The position numbers were made by a program, and so were the translations under genes. From the NCBI GenBank assembly GCA_951640165.1, contig OX621252.1:31455934-31519933 (forward strand): a stretch of 64,000 bases of DNA. The letters are read 5' to 3'. How positions within the stretch are numbered: the first letter of the stretch is position 1; each line of letters begins with the position of its first letter. The DNA comes from Pseudoips prasinana. Its lineage: Eukaryota > Arthropoda > Insecta > Lepidoptera > Nolidae. The notes under the pieces are model-generated. The model saw nothing but the letters and a program-made list of their open reading frames with translations. It was not told the DNA's origin and did not search any database. Positions 11,761 through 21,484 of the stretch are shown one piece after another.

Positions 11761-12149
11761 AAAAACATTAAACATACTATCATGCTTTTGACACACTGAG
11801 AAACTGAGTGTCATTCACTGAGAAAAGATTAATATTGTCTGTCTTTAATGTCTATAGTCTTTGGCTAATATAACCTTAATGTTAGAATTTCGAACAAGTG
11901 CCACCTATAGTATACATATTGTTGTCTCGTGAGTCTATGTATATGTGTCTATCTATGTATGTGTTTATTGCTCATAAAACTCATTTAAATTGTAATATGT
12001 TTTATTGAAACCCATGTTCTAACTTTCGTAAACTGTGTTTTAATTATCCACGTGTTACAAAAGTTTGTGAAATTTTGTGAATCTTCTGAAAGCATTATAT
12101 TACTTACACGTGTAACAAAGTAGGTGTATTGGTATTTTTACCTAAAGTT
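11761..12149. other. Unassigned segment inside the left arm
   Basis: Nothing recognised; mirrored at 14572-14960. Confidence 0.5.
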
Positions 12150-12345
12150 TTTTTTATTATTACATTTTCGGAATTTAAAACTGGTGTTATGAATTCCTGT
12201 TTTGAATTCCGAAAATTTTACCGTCTGGCGGGGATCGAACTCCCTACAAAGTCGGGGTAGGCACTTTACCGTTAAGCTTCGAACGATACACACCTGCAGA
12301 TCAAAAAAATCCCTTGCTAAAACCTTTATGGAGGATGTAGGTGCC
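12150..12345 (-). mobile_element. SINE-N (tRNA-like), left-arm copy
   Basis: Minus strand carries aagcttaacggtaaagtgcc and the B-box-like gttcgatccc, then an A-rich tail at 12150-12165. tRNA-derived SINE is the best reading. Mirrored at 14376-14571. Confidence 0.55.
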
Positions 12346-12636
12346 ATTCATTTCTATAAACATGGTCGATTGATATGGTCACAGTACCATGTAAAAGATC
12401 ATTCCCAAACTACCCTTTTTTTTGTTTAATATCATTCTTATAAATCCAAATCGTAAATCTAAACAATTTTCATGATGCTTTTTCTGTTGTAAAAGTTAAC
12501 CAATCATGTTAAGCAATAACCAAAATAATGTGAAATACCTGATGATTAAAATAAATAACTATCAGTCCTGGAAAATTTATAAGTGCTGTTAAAAATTAAA
12601 TTCCCCACCGCCAGTATATGCGTCGCATTATAAAAC

Positions 12637-12950
12637 CATAGCTGTGCCCCGCAGTTTTACCCGCGTTAAACTTTATAAATTATCACAGCTCCTCCCCCGT
12701 AGGTGATAGCGTGATAATATGTAGCCTATATGTTGACCAGACCTCTTAGTAATGTTCATGCAAAATTTGAAGTAACTCCATGCAGTACTTTTTGAGTTTA
12801 GCTCGGACATACATACAGATTAACAGACAAAAATTCTAAATTCTATATTTTTGGCTTCCATATCCATTGTAGTTCACGCCCCAAGTATCCTTTAAAAAAA
12901 ATATTCAATGTACAGTTTTGACATTCCTACGATTTTATTATATGTATAGA
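12637..12950 (-). mobile_element. Helitron-like element (family O), left-arm copy
   Basis: Minus strand starts TCTATACATATAATAAAATC at 12950 and ends with ccgcggggcacagct-type sequence at 12640. Same family as 32170-32490 and 46378-46689. Mirrored at 13771-14084. Confidence 0.62.
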
Positions 12951-13101
12951 TAATGCTACATGAATGCATAAACACGGTAACTATCCGACGTAGTTGCTAT
13001 ATTATGAGGTATTTCCAGGAAGTTTAGTGCAGATGCGCTGTTCCGAGTTAAGCAACTCGTTTGATGTGCTTACAAGGAATTAGGATAGTGTGAAAAAGAA
13101 G

Positions 13102-13168
13102 GGCCTGTTGGCGTTGGTACATACTTGCCTTTCACGCCACAGGTCGTGGGTTCAATCCCACCCAAGGG
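13102..13168 (+). mobile_element. SINE-E head fragment
   Basis: gcctgttggcgttggtacat plus B-box-like gggttcaatccc, cut off where MITE-3 begins. Repeated at 15199-15265 and, inverted, at 13553-13619. Confidence 0.55.
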
Positions 13169-13170
13169 GC

Positions 13171-13550
13171 TACCGGCTAAGTCGCCGAACATCGATTTTT
13201 TAAATGGCGTTCAAAAAAATAAAGGTTAAAAATGATTTATCAATCGTTAAATCGGCTTCCATGAGCACATGTGACGTCATAAATGGTCCGGAATCGATTG
13301 TCAACGTTGAAGCCGATTTGACGATTGATTAAGTAATTTTAACGCCATTTAAGAAATCGATGTTCGGCGTTCAAATAAATAAAGGTTAAAAATGACTTAG
13401 TCAATCGGCTTCAACGTTGACAATCGATTCCGGACCATTTATGACGTCACATGTGCTCATGGAAGCCGATTTAACGATTGATAAATCATTTTTAACCTTT
13501 ATTTTTTTGAACGCCATTTAAAAAATCGATGTTCGGCGACTTAGCCGGTA
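13171..13550. mobile_element. MITE-3 array at the palindrome centre
   Basis: Ends accggctaagtcgccgaaca and its complement. A single MITE-3 (17086-17316) is 231 bp; here two overlapping or tandem units lie around the 84-bp spacer (13319-13402). These inverted repeats could have promoted the fold-back. Confidence 0.6.
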
Positions 13551-13770
13551 GCCCCTTGGGTGGGATTGAACCCACGACCTGTGGCGTGAAAGGCAAGTAT
13601 GTACCAACGCCAACAGGCCCTTCTTTTTCACACTATCCTAATTCCTTGTAAGCACATCAAACGAGTTGCTTAACTCGGAACAGCGCATCTGCACTAAACT
13701 CCCTGGAAATACCTCATAATATAGCAACTACGTCGGATAGTTACCGTGTTTATGCATTCATGTAGCATTA

Positions 13771-14084
13771 TCTATACATATAATAAAATCGTAGGAATGT
13801 CAAAACTGTACATTGAATATTTTTTTTAAAGGATACTTGGGGCGTGAACTACAATGGATATGGAAGCCAAAAATATAGAATTTAGAATTTTTGTCTGTTA
13901 ATCTGTATGTATGTCCGAGCTAAACTCAAAAAGTACTGCATGGAGTTACTTCAAATTTTGCATGAACATTACTAAGAGGTCTGGTCAACATATAGGCTAC
14001 ATATTATCACGCTATCACCTACGGGGGAGGAGCTGTGATAATTTATAAAGTTTAACGCGGGTAAAACTGCGGGGCACAGCTATG
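13771..14084 (+). mobile_element. Helitron-like element (family O), right-arm copy
   Basis: Mirror image of 12637-12950. Confidence 0.62.
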
Positions 14085-14375
14085 GTTTTATAATGCGACG
14101 CATATACTGGCGGTGGGGAATTTAATTTTTAACAGCACTTATAAATTTTCCAGGACTGATAGTTATTTATTTTAATCATCAGGTATTTCACATTATTTTG
14201 GTTATTGCTTAACATGATTGGTTAACTTTTACAACAGAAAAAGCATCATGAAAATTGTTTAGATTTACGATTTGGATTTATAAGAATGATATTAAACAAA
14301 AAAAAGGGTAGTTTGGGAATGATCTTTTACATGGTACTGTGACCATATCAATCGACCATGTTTATAGAAATGAAT

Positions 14376-14571
14376 GGCACCTACATCCTCCATAAAGGTT
14401 TTAGCAAGGGATTTTTTTGATCTGCAGGTGTGTATCGTTCGAAGCTTAACGGTAAAGTGCCTACCCCGACTTTGTAGGGAGTTCGATCCCCGCCAGACGG
14501 TAAAATTTTCGGAATTCAAAACAGGAATTCATAACACCAGTTTTAAATTCCGAAAATGTAATAATAAAAAA
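14376..14571 (+). mobile_element. SINE-N, right-arm copy
   Basis: Mirror image of 12150-12345; B-box-like gttcgatccc at 14481. Confidence 0.55.
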
Positions 14572-15116
14572 AACTTTAGGTAAAAATACCAATACACCTA
14601 CTTTGTTACACGTGTAAGTAATATAATGCTTTCAGAAGATTCACAAAATTTCACAAACTTTTGTAACACGTGGATAATTAAAACACAGTTTACGAAAGTT
14701 AGAACATGGGTTTCAATAAAACATATTACAATTTAAATGAGTTTTATGAGCAATAAACACATACATAGATAGACACATATACATAGACTCACGAGACAAC
14801 AATATGTATACTATAGGTGGCACTTGTTCGAAATTCTAACATTAAGGTTATATTAGCCAAAGACTATAGACATTAAAGACAGACAATATTAATCTTTTCT
14901 CAGTGAATGACACTCAGTTTCTCAGTGTGTCAAAAGCATGATAGTATGTTTAATGTTTTTGAAGTTATACTTCTTTTGGCGCGATGGAGAAAAATGATGA
15001 GAGTGAATTTTTACGATGCGCGCGCACACCGACACCAAAAAATTTAACAGCATGAAGTTAGTTCTAGGTGGTATGAAAATTGATAACTATGTTCAAGTTG
15101 TATATTAAGAAGTATA

Positions 15117-15506
15117 AAGTTTAGTGCAGATGCGCTGTTCCGAGTTAAGCAACTCGTTTGATGTGCTTACAAGGAATTAGGATAGTGTGAAAAAGAAGGG
15201 CCTGTTGGCGTTGGTACATACTTGCCTTTCACGCCACAGGTCGTGGGTTCAATCCCACCCAAGGGGCTACCGGCTAAGTCGCCGAACATCGATTTTTTAA
15301 ATGGCGTTCAAAAAAATAAAGGTTAAAAATGATTTATCAATCGTTAAATCGGCTTCCATGAGCACATGTGACGTCATAAATGGTCCGGAATCGATTGTCA
15401 ACGTTGAAGCCGATTTGACGATTGATTAAGTAATTTTAACGCCATTTAAGAAATCGATGTTCGGCGTTCAAATAAATAAAGGTTAAAAATGACTTAGTCA
15501 ATCGGC
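15117..15506 (+). repeat. Third, direct copy of the arm end and spacer
   Basis: 390 bp identical by eye to 13020-13409 (offset 2097). It then continues into diverged MITE-3 sequence that has no counterpart in the palindrome, so this side looks like the ancestral locus. Confidence 0.95.
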
Positions 15507-15800
15507 ATCGACGTTGAAAATCGATTCCGGACCATTTACGAGGTCACACGCTGTGCTGGAAGCCGATTTAACGATTGATTAATTCATTTTTAACCTTTAT
15601 TTATTTGAACGCCGATTACTATCCCGATGTTCGGCAACTTAACCGGTTATAGTGATCGTAATTGGCGTTCAAATAGATTAAGGTTAAAATTCACTAAATC
15701 GTTGATTCAATTGGCTTCATCGTCGAAAGTGTATTCCGGACCATTTATGACGTTACATGTGCTCATGGAAGTCCGACAGAGCTTTTCAACGATACCGATA
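15507..15800. mobile_element. Diverged MITE-3 sequence
   Basis: Degenerate copies of MITE-3 landmarks: tccggaccattta twice, ggaagccgatttaacgattg, and tgttcggcaacttaaccggt. Likely the original right half of the MITE-3 pair. Confidence 0.5.
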
Positions 15801-15997
15801 CACACATTGGATCAAGATCGCTTAAGGGTTTAAAATAAAAAATAAATCTTTTCTACAGTTTATATGTTTAGTGCGATGTATTTTTTGCATAATCCAAGCT
15901 TAACTGGTAGAGATTTTCAGTGGAATTAATTCGACCTTTGTGCAAGAACCTTTATATAACTAGTTATAGTAGTTTATATAACTAATATAGTCAGAGG

Positions 15998-16340
15998 GCA
16001 TACAGGGACCTGCGTGTCCAATATAACAACGCGCTTAGGATACTGCTGGGGCTGCCGTGGCGGTGCACTGCGTCAGGGATGTTCGCCGAGACGCGTATTG
16101 ACGGGTTCGCAGCTATCATGCGAAAAAGGTGCGCTTCCTTGATGGCACGTATCCGTGGTAACACCAACACTATTCTAAGCGTGTTTGTAGATAGGTGGGA
16201 GTCCCCTATGATGAGGAGATGGATGCAGCTACATGTTTATGTTTAATGTGAGCTAGCTATTTTTGTTTACTAACAATATTTTTTAAGGAAATTGTTTACT
16301 AACACACTATGGACTTTATCTGAAATAAATATATTATTAT
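15998..16340 (+). pseudogene. LINE C-terminus and 3' UTR remnant
   Basis: An open frame from about 15998 to the stop at 16244 encodes AYRDLRVQYNNALRILLGL and later RRWMQLHVYV. This is the C-terminal tail of a non-LTR retrotransposon polyprotein after the reverse transcriptase domain, a segment often seen in Jockey/CR1-type insect elements. It is 5' truncated, without endonuclease or polymerase domains. The stop is followed by a ~95-bp AT-rich 3' UTR with aataaata and a short (TTA)n tail at 16330. No start codon is expected since the piece is internal. Clade assignment is from memory and uncertain. Confidence 0.68.
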
Positions 16341-16374
16341 TATAAATGATAAACATACTAATATGCAAAAATAT

Positions 16375-16470
16375 AAATACATACAAATGATAGATATTAC
16401 ACCCAGGACACAGAAACAATAATCGAGCTCATCACACATACATTGTCCTGGGTGAGTCGGGACAGTTAAA
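16375..16470 (-). mobile_element. SINE-F fragment
   Basis: Minus-strand cttgtcctgggtg and ccaggacacagaaacaa landmarks of SINE-F. Confidence 0.4.
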
Positions 16471-16521
16471 GCGATTTTCTCAGACTGAGCTCCACCGATC
16501 AGTTGGTATTCATTTATACAC

Positions 16522-16612
16522 TGGCTGTGCCCCGCGGTTTTAGCCGCATTAAATTTTATAAATTATCACAGCTCCCCCCCGTAGGTGATAGCGTGATAAT
16601 ATGTAGCCTATA
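16522..16612 (-). mobile_element. Helitron-like (family O) 3' fragment
   Basis: ctggctgtgccccgcggttt through gtgataatatgtagcctata; breaks off exactly where SINE-A begins, and the remainder is missing. Confidence 0.55.
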
Positions 16613-16810
16613 GTCACCGTAGCCTAGTTGGTAGTGCTCCTGCCTACGAAGCTGGTGGTCCTGGGTTCGAATCCCGGTATGTGCAAATATTTGTGTGATG
16701 AGCACGAATATTTGTTTCTGAGTCATGGAGGTTTTCTATGTATATAAGTATGTATCTATCTATATATCGTCACCTTAGTTTGGGGTTAGGATGATCTGTG
16801 TGACATTGTA
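16613..16810 (+). mobile_element. SINE-A copy with internal deletion
   Basis: Intact A-box and B-box head at 16613-16680; the tail lacks the ggtacccatagtacaagct segment and ends in an A-run instead of (ATT)n. Confidence 0.8.
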
Positions 16811-17085
16811 AAAAAAAAAGATTAAAGATTTGTCCTGGGTGAGTCGAGACAGTTAAAGCGATTTTCTGAGACTGAGCTGCAACGACGGGTTGTTATCTAT
16901 TTATACATTATTTGGTATGATAAGAACTATAATTAGTGCAGCTGGTGCTTAAAAAAGGAAAACCTGAGCTATAAGCAGTAAGTGTCATTTAATTGTAGGC
17001 CACTGTTGATCGAACCTTTAAAAATAAATTCCGTATATAATACACAACAGTTTATGGATTCCACTAATAGATGTCCTGGAGCTCT

Positions 17086-17316
17086 ACCGGCTAAGTCGCC
17101 GAACATCGATTTGTTAAATGGCGTTCAAATAAATAAAGGTTAAAAATGACTCGATCAATCGTGAAATCGGCTTCCTTGAGCACATGTGACGTCATAAATG
17201 GTCCGGAATCGATTGTCAACGTTGAAGCCGATTTAACGATAGATTAACTAAGTCAATTTTAAACTTTATTTATTTAAACGCCATTTAAGAAATCGAAGTT
17301 CGGCAATTTAGCCGGT
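17086..17316. mobile_element. MITE-3, single complete copy
   Basis: 231 bp; ends accggctaagtcgccgaaca and ttcggcaatttagccggt are inverted. Interior forms a long imperfect hairpin (aaggttaaaaatgac against gtcaattttaaacttt). No target duplication I can define. No coding. Confidence 0.75.
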
Positions 17317-17401
17317 CGATCCCGATGCACGGGGCTCAAATCGGAAACACTAGAGTGGTATTAGCGTAGCGACTACCTTAACCACTGCACTATACTGCAC
17401 T

Positions 17402-17930
17402 GCTCATAGTTCTCACCGGTCCGTAAGTGATCAACGAGGTTAAGCAACTAAGCTTGCGGTCAGTCCATTGATGGGTGACCACAAAAGTGGTTTAATTACT
17501 GAACGCCTCCGTGCCTCGGATGGCACGTTAAGCTGTCGGTCACGGTTGTATTATTAGACAATGGTCGTTAAGCCATGTCAGAAACGGTCTTGACGGATTG
17601 ACGGTCACCGTAGCCTAGTTGGTAGTGCTCCTGCCTACGAAGCTGGTGGTCCTGGGTTCGAATCCCGGTAGGTGCAAATATTTGTGTGATGAGCACGAAT
17701 ATTTGTTTCTGAGTCATGGATGTTTTCTATGTATATAAGTATTTATCTATCTATATAAGTATGTATATCGTCGCCTGGCACCCATAGTACAAGCTTAGCT
17801 TAGTTTGGGGCTAGGATGATCTGTGTGACATTGTCCCGAGATATTAGAGACATACTGAGCGGCTTGAACAACTCTGACACTAGGGTAACCACTGCCTATA
17901 CGATAAACAAGCAACCACTGCACCAAACTA
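17402..17930 (+). mobile_element. 5S-SINE, split by SINE-A
   Basis: 5S-like head at 17410-17480 (gaggttaagcaactaagctt, gatgggtgaccac) and 3' part at 17858-17925, interrupted by SINE-A at 17603-17853. Confidence 0.6.
17603..17853 (+). mobile_element. SINE-A copy
   Basis: Full-length head, body and tail; inserted in the 5S-SINE at 17402-17930. Confidence 0.85.
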
Positions 17931-18247
17931 GAATAATAACGACTACGAAATTATAAATCCAACCTCGTTCAACATTTGAACAGAACACAAAAACTGTTGA
18001 AAACATAAACATTCGAGTATTTCACATTTTAGTATGCAAACACTCTAATCTCCTAAAACATTTTTACACCGTGCTATAACCGTTGCTCGTGCCATCAATA
18101 TTCCAATTGTCAAACTTACGTGGAATCTAACTTTATGTTTGTTCTATGGAACTGCCGCTTTACTAGGCTTTTGTTTATATATTTACATATACCTTAATAA
18201 TAAAATAAAATAAAAAAAAACTTGTGTGTACTTATCTACACGCGTTA

Positions 18248-18475
18248 GAAGTTATACTTCTTAATATACGACTTGAACATAGTTATCAATTATCATACCA
18301 CCTAGAACTAACGTCATGCTGTTATTTTTACGATGCGCGCGCATTGTAAAAATTCACTCTCATACCACCTAGAACTAACTTCATGCTGTTAAATTTTTTG
18401 GTGTCGGTGTGCGCGCGCATCGTAAAAATTCACTCTCATCATTTTTCTCCATCGCGCCAAAAGAAGTATAACTTC
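18248..18475. mobile_element. MITE-2 with internal duplication
   Basis: 15-bp inverted ends gaagttatacttctt and aagaagtataacttc. Longer than the 161-bp relative at 11600 because the ataccacctagaactaac... gcgcgcgc block is present twice (18296 and 18360). Confidence 0.75.
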
Positions 18476-18477
18476 AA

Positions 18478-18670
18478 AAGGTTTTCATTCGAGTAGACTT
18501 TAAAAAAGCGCTTGTAAATAGTCAGAACATGTTTGTAGCAATATATAATTATTTCTAGGTACATATAGATATTTAGGTACACGGATTGTAGGAAATAATT
18601 TACACTAAGATTTATTTTATAATAGTAGCCATATTTAGCTAACTTAAATAAAGTTATTGTCAAGGATCAT
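18478..18670 (-). mobile_element. LINE 3' end (family L), minus
   Basis: Complement of the 3' end seen at 43800-43895: gactttaaaaaagcgcttgt, gtcagaacatgtttgtag. Head-to-head with the next feature. Confidence 0.45.
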
Positions 18671-18719
18671 ATTGCATAGGTTTAATATCGAATTTTTAAA
18701 TTTTAGCTGTATTAGCTTA

Positions 18720-19262
18720 TATTTATATATACCTTAATATAGACAGAACCAGACAATACGTAGTAAAATATAGCTTAAACTATAAATTTATATAATTAAA
18801 CCTAAACATAATCTCTTTGGCAACAACTTAATACAAGCTAGCTAAATATCATAACTATTATAAAATAAATTGTTTAAATGTTTTAGCAATACATGTATCG
18901 AAATATCTATATGTAACAAGAAATAATTATGTATACCTACTTAAACTATATATTCTTCTTCTATATATATATAAAAATCAATGCCAGTTTTCGTTGTAAT
19001 GTTATAACTCAACAACGCCTTTACCGATTTGGCTAATTTTGGTCTTGAATTATTCGTGGAAGTCCAGGGAAGGTTTGTTCGTAGAGATAATTTTAAAAAA
19101 GTCTTGAAAAAGTGTAAAATCACCATCTTTCTATACTCCCATATACAAACAATTTGTACTACTACTTAAAAGCGTAGCAAAGCACGTACCGGGCCGCTAG
19201 TTACTTAAACTATTTACAAGCCCTTTAATAAAGTCTACGTGAATAAAACCCTTTTTTATTTA
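18720..19262 (+). mobile_element. LINE 3' UTR (family L), interrupted
   Basis: accttaatatagacagaacc to gtctacgtgaataaaaccct then a T-rich end, matching 41085-41365 and 43585-43895. Interrupted by the Helitron-like element at 18952-19201. The AATAAA-type hexamer near the end fits a LINE 3' UTR. Confidence 0.5.
18952..19201 (+). mobile_element. Helitron-like element inside family L
   Basis: TCTATATATATATAAAAATC at 18960 and CCGGGCCGCTAG ending at 19200, followed by T: classic TC...CTAG ends. Central gccagttttcgttgtaatg and accgatttggctaattttgg blocks. Unusually it is flanked by tacttaaactat on both sides (18940-18951, 19202-19213). Confidence 0.6.
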
Positions 19263-19264
19263 TT

Positions 19265-19600
19265 TATTATACCATTTATAAGTAGTGATCGGAGTAGGCA
19301 GAGCTATATTGGATATTTACTTCATATTTTCATAGTATGGACGGGCCTGAGATCCTAGAATTCAGAGGGATTTAATTGCGGTAGTGGACCCAACGTCCTA
19401 ACGTGTTGTCGGTTTATTACATAGATATGGTTAGATAATACTTTGCTTTTTAGGGTCCCGTTTTACCCTTTGGGTAAGGAACCCTAAAAAGCTAATAAAT
19501 CTATAGTTATTACAGTACCTACTTAGGCGTACCTCAACGACACATCATTAGATAAATACAGTGTATAGTAAATACAGATTAATAATAATTAATTTAATAA
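19265..19600. other. Mostly unassigned; GGTTCCG repeat end at 19452-19490
   Basis: Only the 39-bp fragment tagggtcccgttttaccctt...aaccctaaa, an end of the GGTTCCG-1 family, is recognised. Confidence 0.5.
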
Positions 19601-19668
19601 TAATAGTGCTTAATTTGGGATCAGATGCCCGTGTGTGAATAATGTCCCAGGATATTATTATTATTACT
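19600..19668 (+). mobile_element. SINE-E tail fragment
   Basis: gtgcttaatttgggatcaga, ataatgtcccaggatatta and (TTA)n. Confidence 0.55.
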
Positions 19669-19669
19669 C

Positions 19670-20100
19670 GAACATACAGTTGGTAAATGATAAAATATTC
19701 CTACTCTACAATGGAATACTTATGTAAAGCTGGCATACCTTTTTAAAGTGAAACCTCTCCTGAGATTCAACGGATCTCACTAATCATAACCACAAATCGA
19801 GATAAAATCTCCCCTCAAGACCTCTACAAGAGCAATTCTTATTTCATTCAAGACGAATTTTTAAACGAACCTCTTAAACTAAAGTAGGTTTCCAACATTC
19901 AACAAATTTGCAAGCCAAGACATTCTTGAAGGTTTTCAGAAGGCTTAAGAAAAATGTTTGAGGTTTTCGCCGACATTTCAGGGGTTTTTTGAAGATTTAA
20001 TAATATAGAAGAAGGTTTTGTTCAAGTGCGGGTAATTTGGCTTCAAGAGCACTAAAAATGTAAGGTTTTTTTTTAAATTGTATTTGAAGTTAAATAGAAT
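19670..20100. other. Unassigned DNA
   Basis: Nothing recognised. Confidence 0.4.
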
Positions 20101-20106
20101 AGACTG

Positions 20107-20200
20107 CCTCGTTGGATTAGCGGTAGAATTCATAACCGCAGAATCCTGGATTCAAATCTCGGGCCGGGCTAAAAAGGGTTAGTGTTTTTTCTCGCAATAA
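20107..20200 (+). mobile_element. SINE-B head fragment
   Basis: gcctcgttggattagcggta and ggattcaaatctcgggccgg are the tRNA-like A and B regions; the body is lost. Confidence 0.5.
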
Positions 20201-20646
20201 ACCTAATTGTACCTTCTCAAACGAACCTAAGTTTATTTATTCAATCGGGCACTTTTATATTTTAACGCTTTTCATACGTGTTTTTTGTAAGATGATATCG
20301 CCATATTAAAAATGAAATAAAAAATACAGTCTTCTCTCTCATTCGAATAGTTACTTTTAGAATATTTTTTATATTTGATTTTTTTATACAAACCTTTTCC
20401 TGACAATAACGAACACATAAAAGAAAGATTTACCCAATTTGGTGCAGTCGTTTCGAAGTTATGAGCGTAAAAACATTCCGGCAATTGTTTAGTTTTTAGT
20501 ATACTTTTTTAAATTATTTAACTTTATTTTATTTTGGGGGTAACACACTTTGTACAACAAAGTGCATTTTATACAGTCATTTTCTATCCATCCAAAGGTT
20601 GTCTGAAAGAAATCGCTCAGTGCCGCCCATTGTACATTATAATCAA
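20201..20646. other. AT-rich DNA, nothing recognised
   Basis: A 70-codon minus frame is AT-driven with no motif. Confidence 0.4.
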
Positions 20647-20750
20647 TACTAGCTGTACCTACTTTAAACTATATAAATTCGTTTAAACGTGAAGAAGTAA
20701 CAAACATACGCACTCACAAACTTTCACCTTTAAAATATTAGTGTGATTTA
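20647..20750 (-). mobile_element. Helitron-like element, short
   Basis: Minus strand runs from cactaatattttaaaggtga to acagCTAG at 20648; internally deleted relative to 45846-46024. Confidence 0.55.
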
Positions 20751-21190
20751 ATTGTAAAATGTCCTTTTTTGTGTACAATAAAATATATTTTATTTTTGTT
20801 TTAAACCGCCGTCGTTACTGAAACACTGTACTACTATTGAAACTTCGAGACACATAGCTAATGCCATTAAAGATCCTTCAATTTCTACCAGAAAGAGCTT
20901 TAAAATAAACACCAAAGATTGTATCTACCCTATCTCCTATACAGCGTCGAGAACACACTCAATCCCTTTCATAAATCCCTGATAGAAAAAATGAATGCGT
21001 ATCATGTGCAAGTCCCCAGGTGTACTTACAGGCAACACGTGTATACCCAGGCGACTTCAATATGTCTGCGTTGAAAACGAGGCGATCAAATTGCATTTCA
21101 CGTGTAACTTATCTTTTAAGTTCAGTTCATTTCTTGTGATGGTGTTGGTACCGATTTAAAAATAGTCGATATATATGCGAATATACAATG
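20751..21190. other. Unassigned DNA
   Basis: Nothing recognised. Confidence 0.4.
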
Positions 21191-21194
21191 CACG

Positions 21195-21408
21195 TAGGGT
21201 TCCGTACCATTATCTCCAAAAACGAGCAATAAATTCACGTTTGTTGTATGGGAGCCCCCTTAAATATTTTTTTTTAATTTGTTTTGTGTGAAAATTTCAA
21301 CTGTCTAACTGTCACGGTTCATGAGATAGAATGGTGACTGACGGACAGACAGCGAAGTCTTAGTAATAGGGTCCCGTTTTACCCTTTGAGTACGGAACCC
21401 TAAAACAG
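21195..21408 (-). mobile_element. GGTTCCG-1 repeat
   Basis: Shares the landmarks agggttccgtaccattatct, gtatgggagcccccttaaat and tagggtcccgttttaccctt with 29953-30225 and 41716-41996. Class unknown; the ends resemble those of GGTTCCG-2. Confidence 0.6.
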
Positions 21409-21484
21409 TTGTGAGAAACAAAATAATAGTTAAAAAAACAAAAAAATCCAGATACAAACTAAAAAAATTATAATAGTCTATAAA

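Larger units (their letters stand above)
11604..13318 (+). repeat. Left arm of a 3.5-kb palindrome
   Basis: 1715 bp that recur in reverse complement at 13403-15117. Corresponding positions sum to 26721. By eye I found a single mismatch (13020 versus 13701). The arm holds MITE-2, an unknown segment, SINE-N, a Helitron-like element, a SINE-E head and half of a MITE-3. Confidence 0.97.
13403..15117 (-). repeat. Right arm of the 3.5-kb palindrome
   Basis: Reverse complement of 11604-13318. It ends abruptly at 15117 inside the MITE-2 terminal repeat and is joined, with one base of shared sequence, to a direct copy of 13021 onward. The two paired short frames seen in both arms (69 and 75 codons) are copies of SINE-N sequence, not genes. 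Confidence 0.97.

Noticed and set aside
12138..14583. Paired identical 69- and 75-codon frames on opposite strands
   Set aside because: Copies of SINE-N sequence duplicated by the palindrome; no coding signature.
16613..16690. tRNA gene candidates at SINE heads (also 47204, 52936, 61768 and others)
   Set aside because: A-box and B-box are present but cloverleaf pairing is poor and each is fused to a SINE body; they are SINE promoters.
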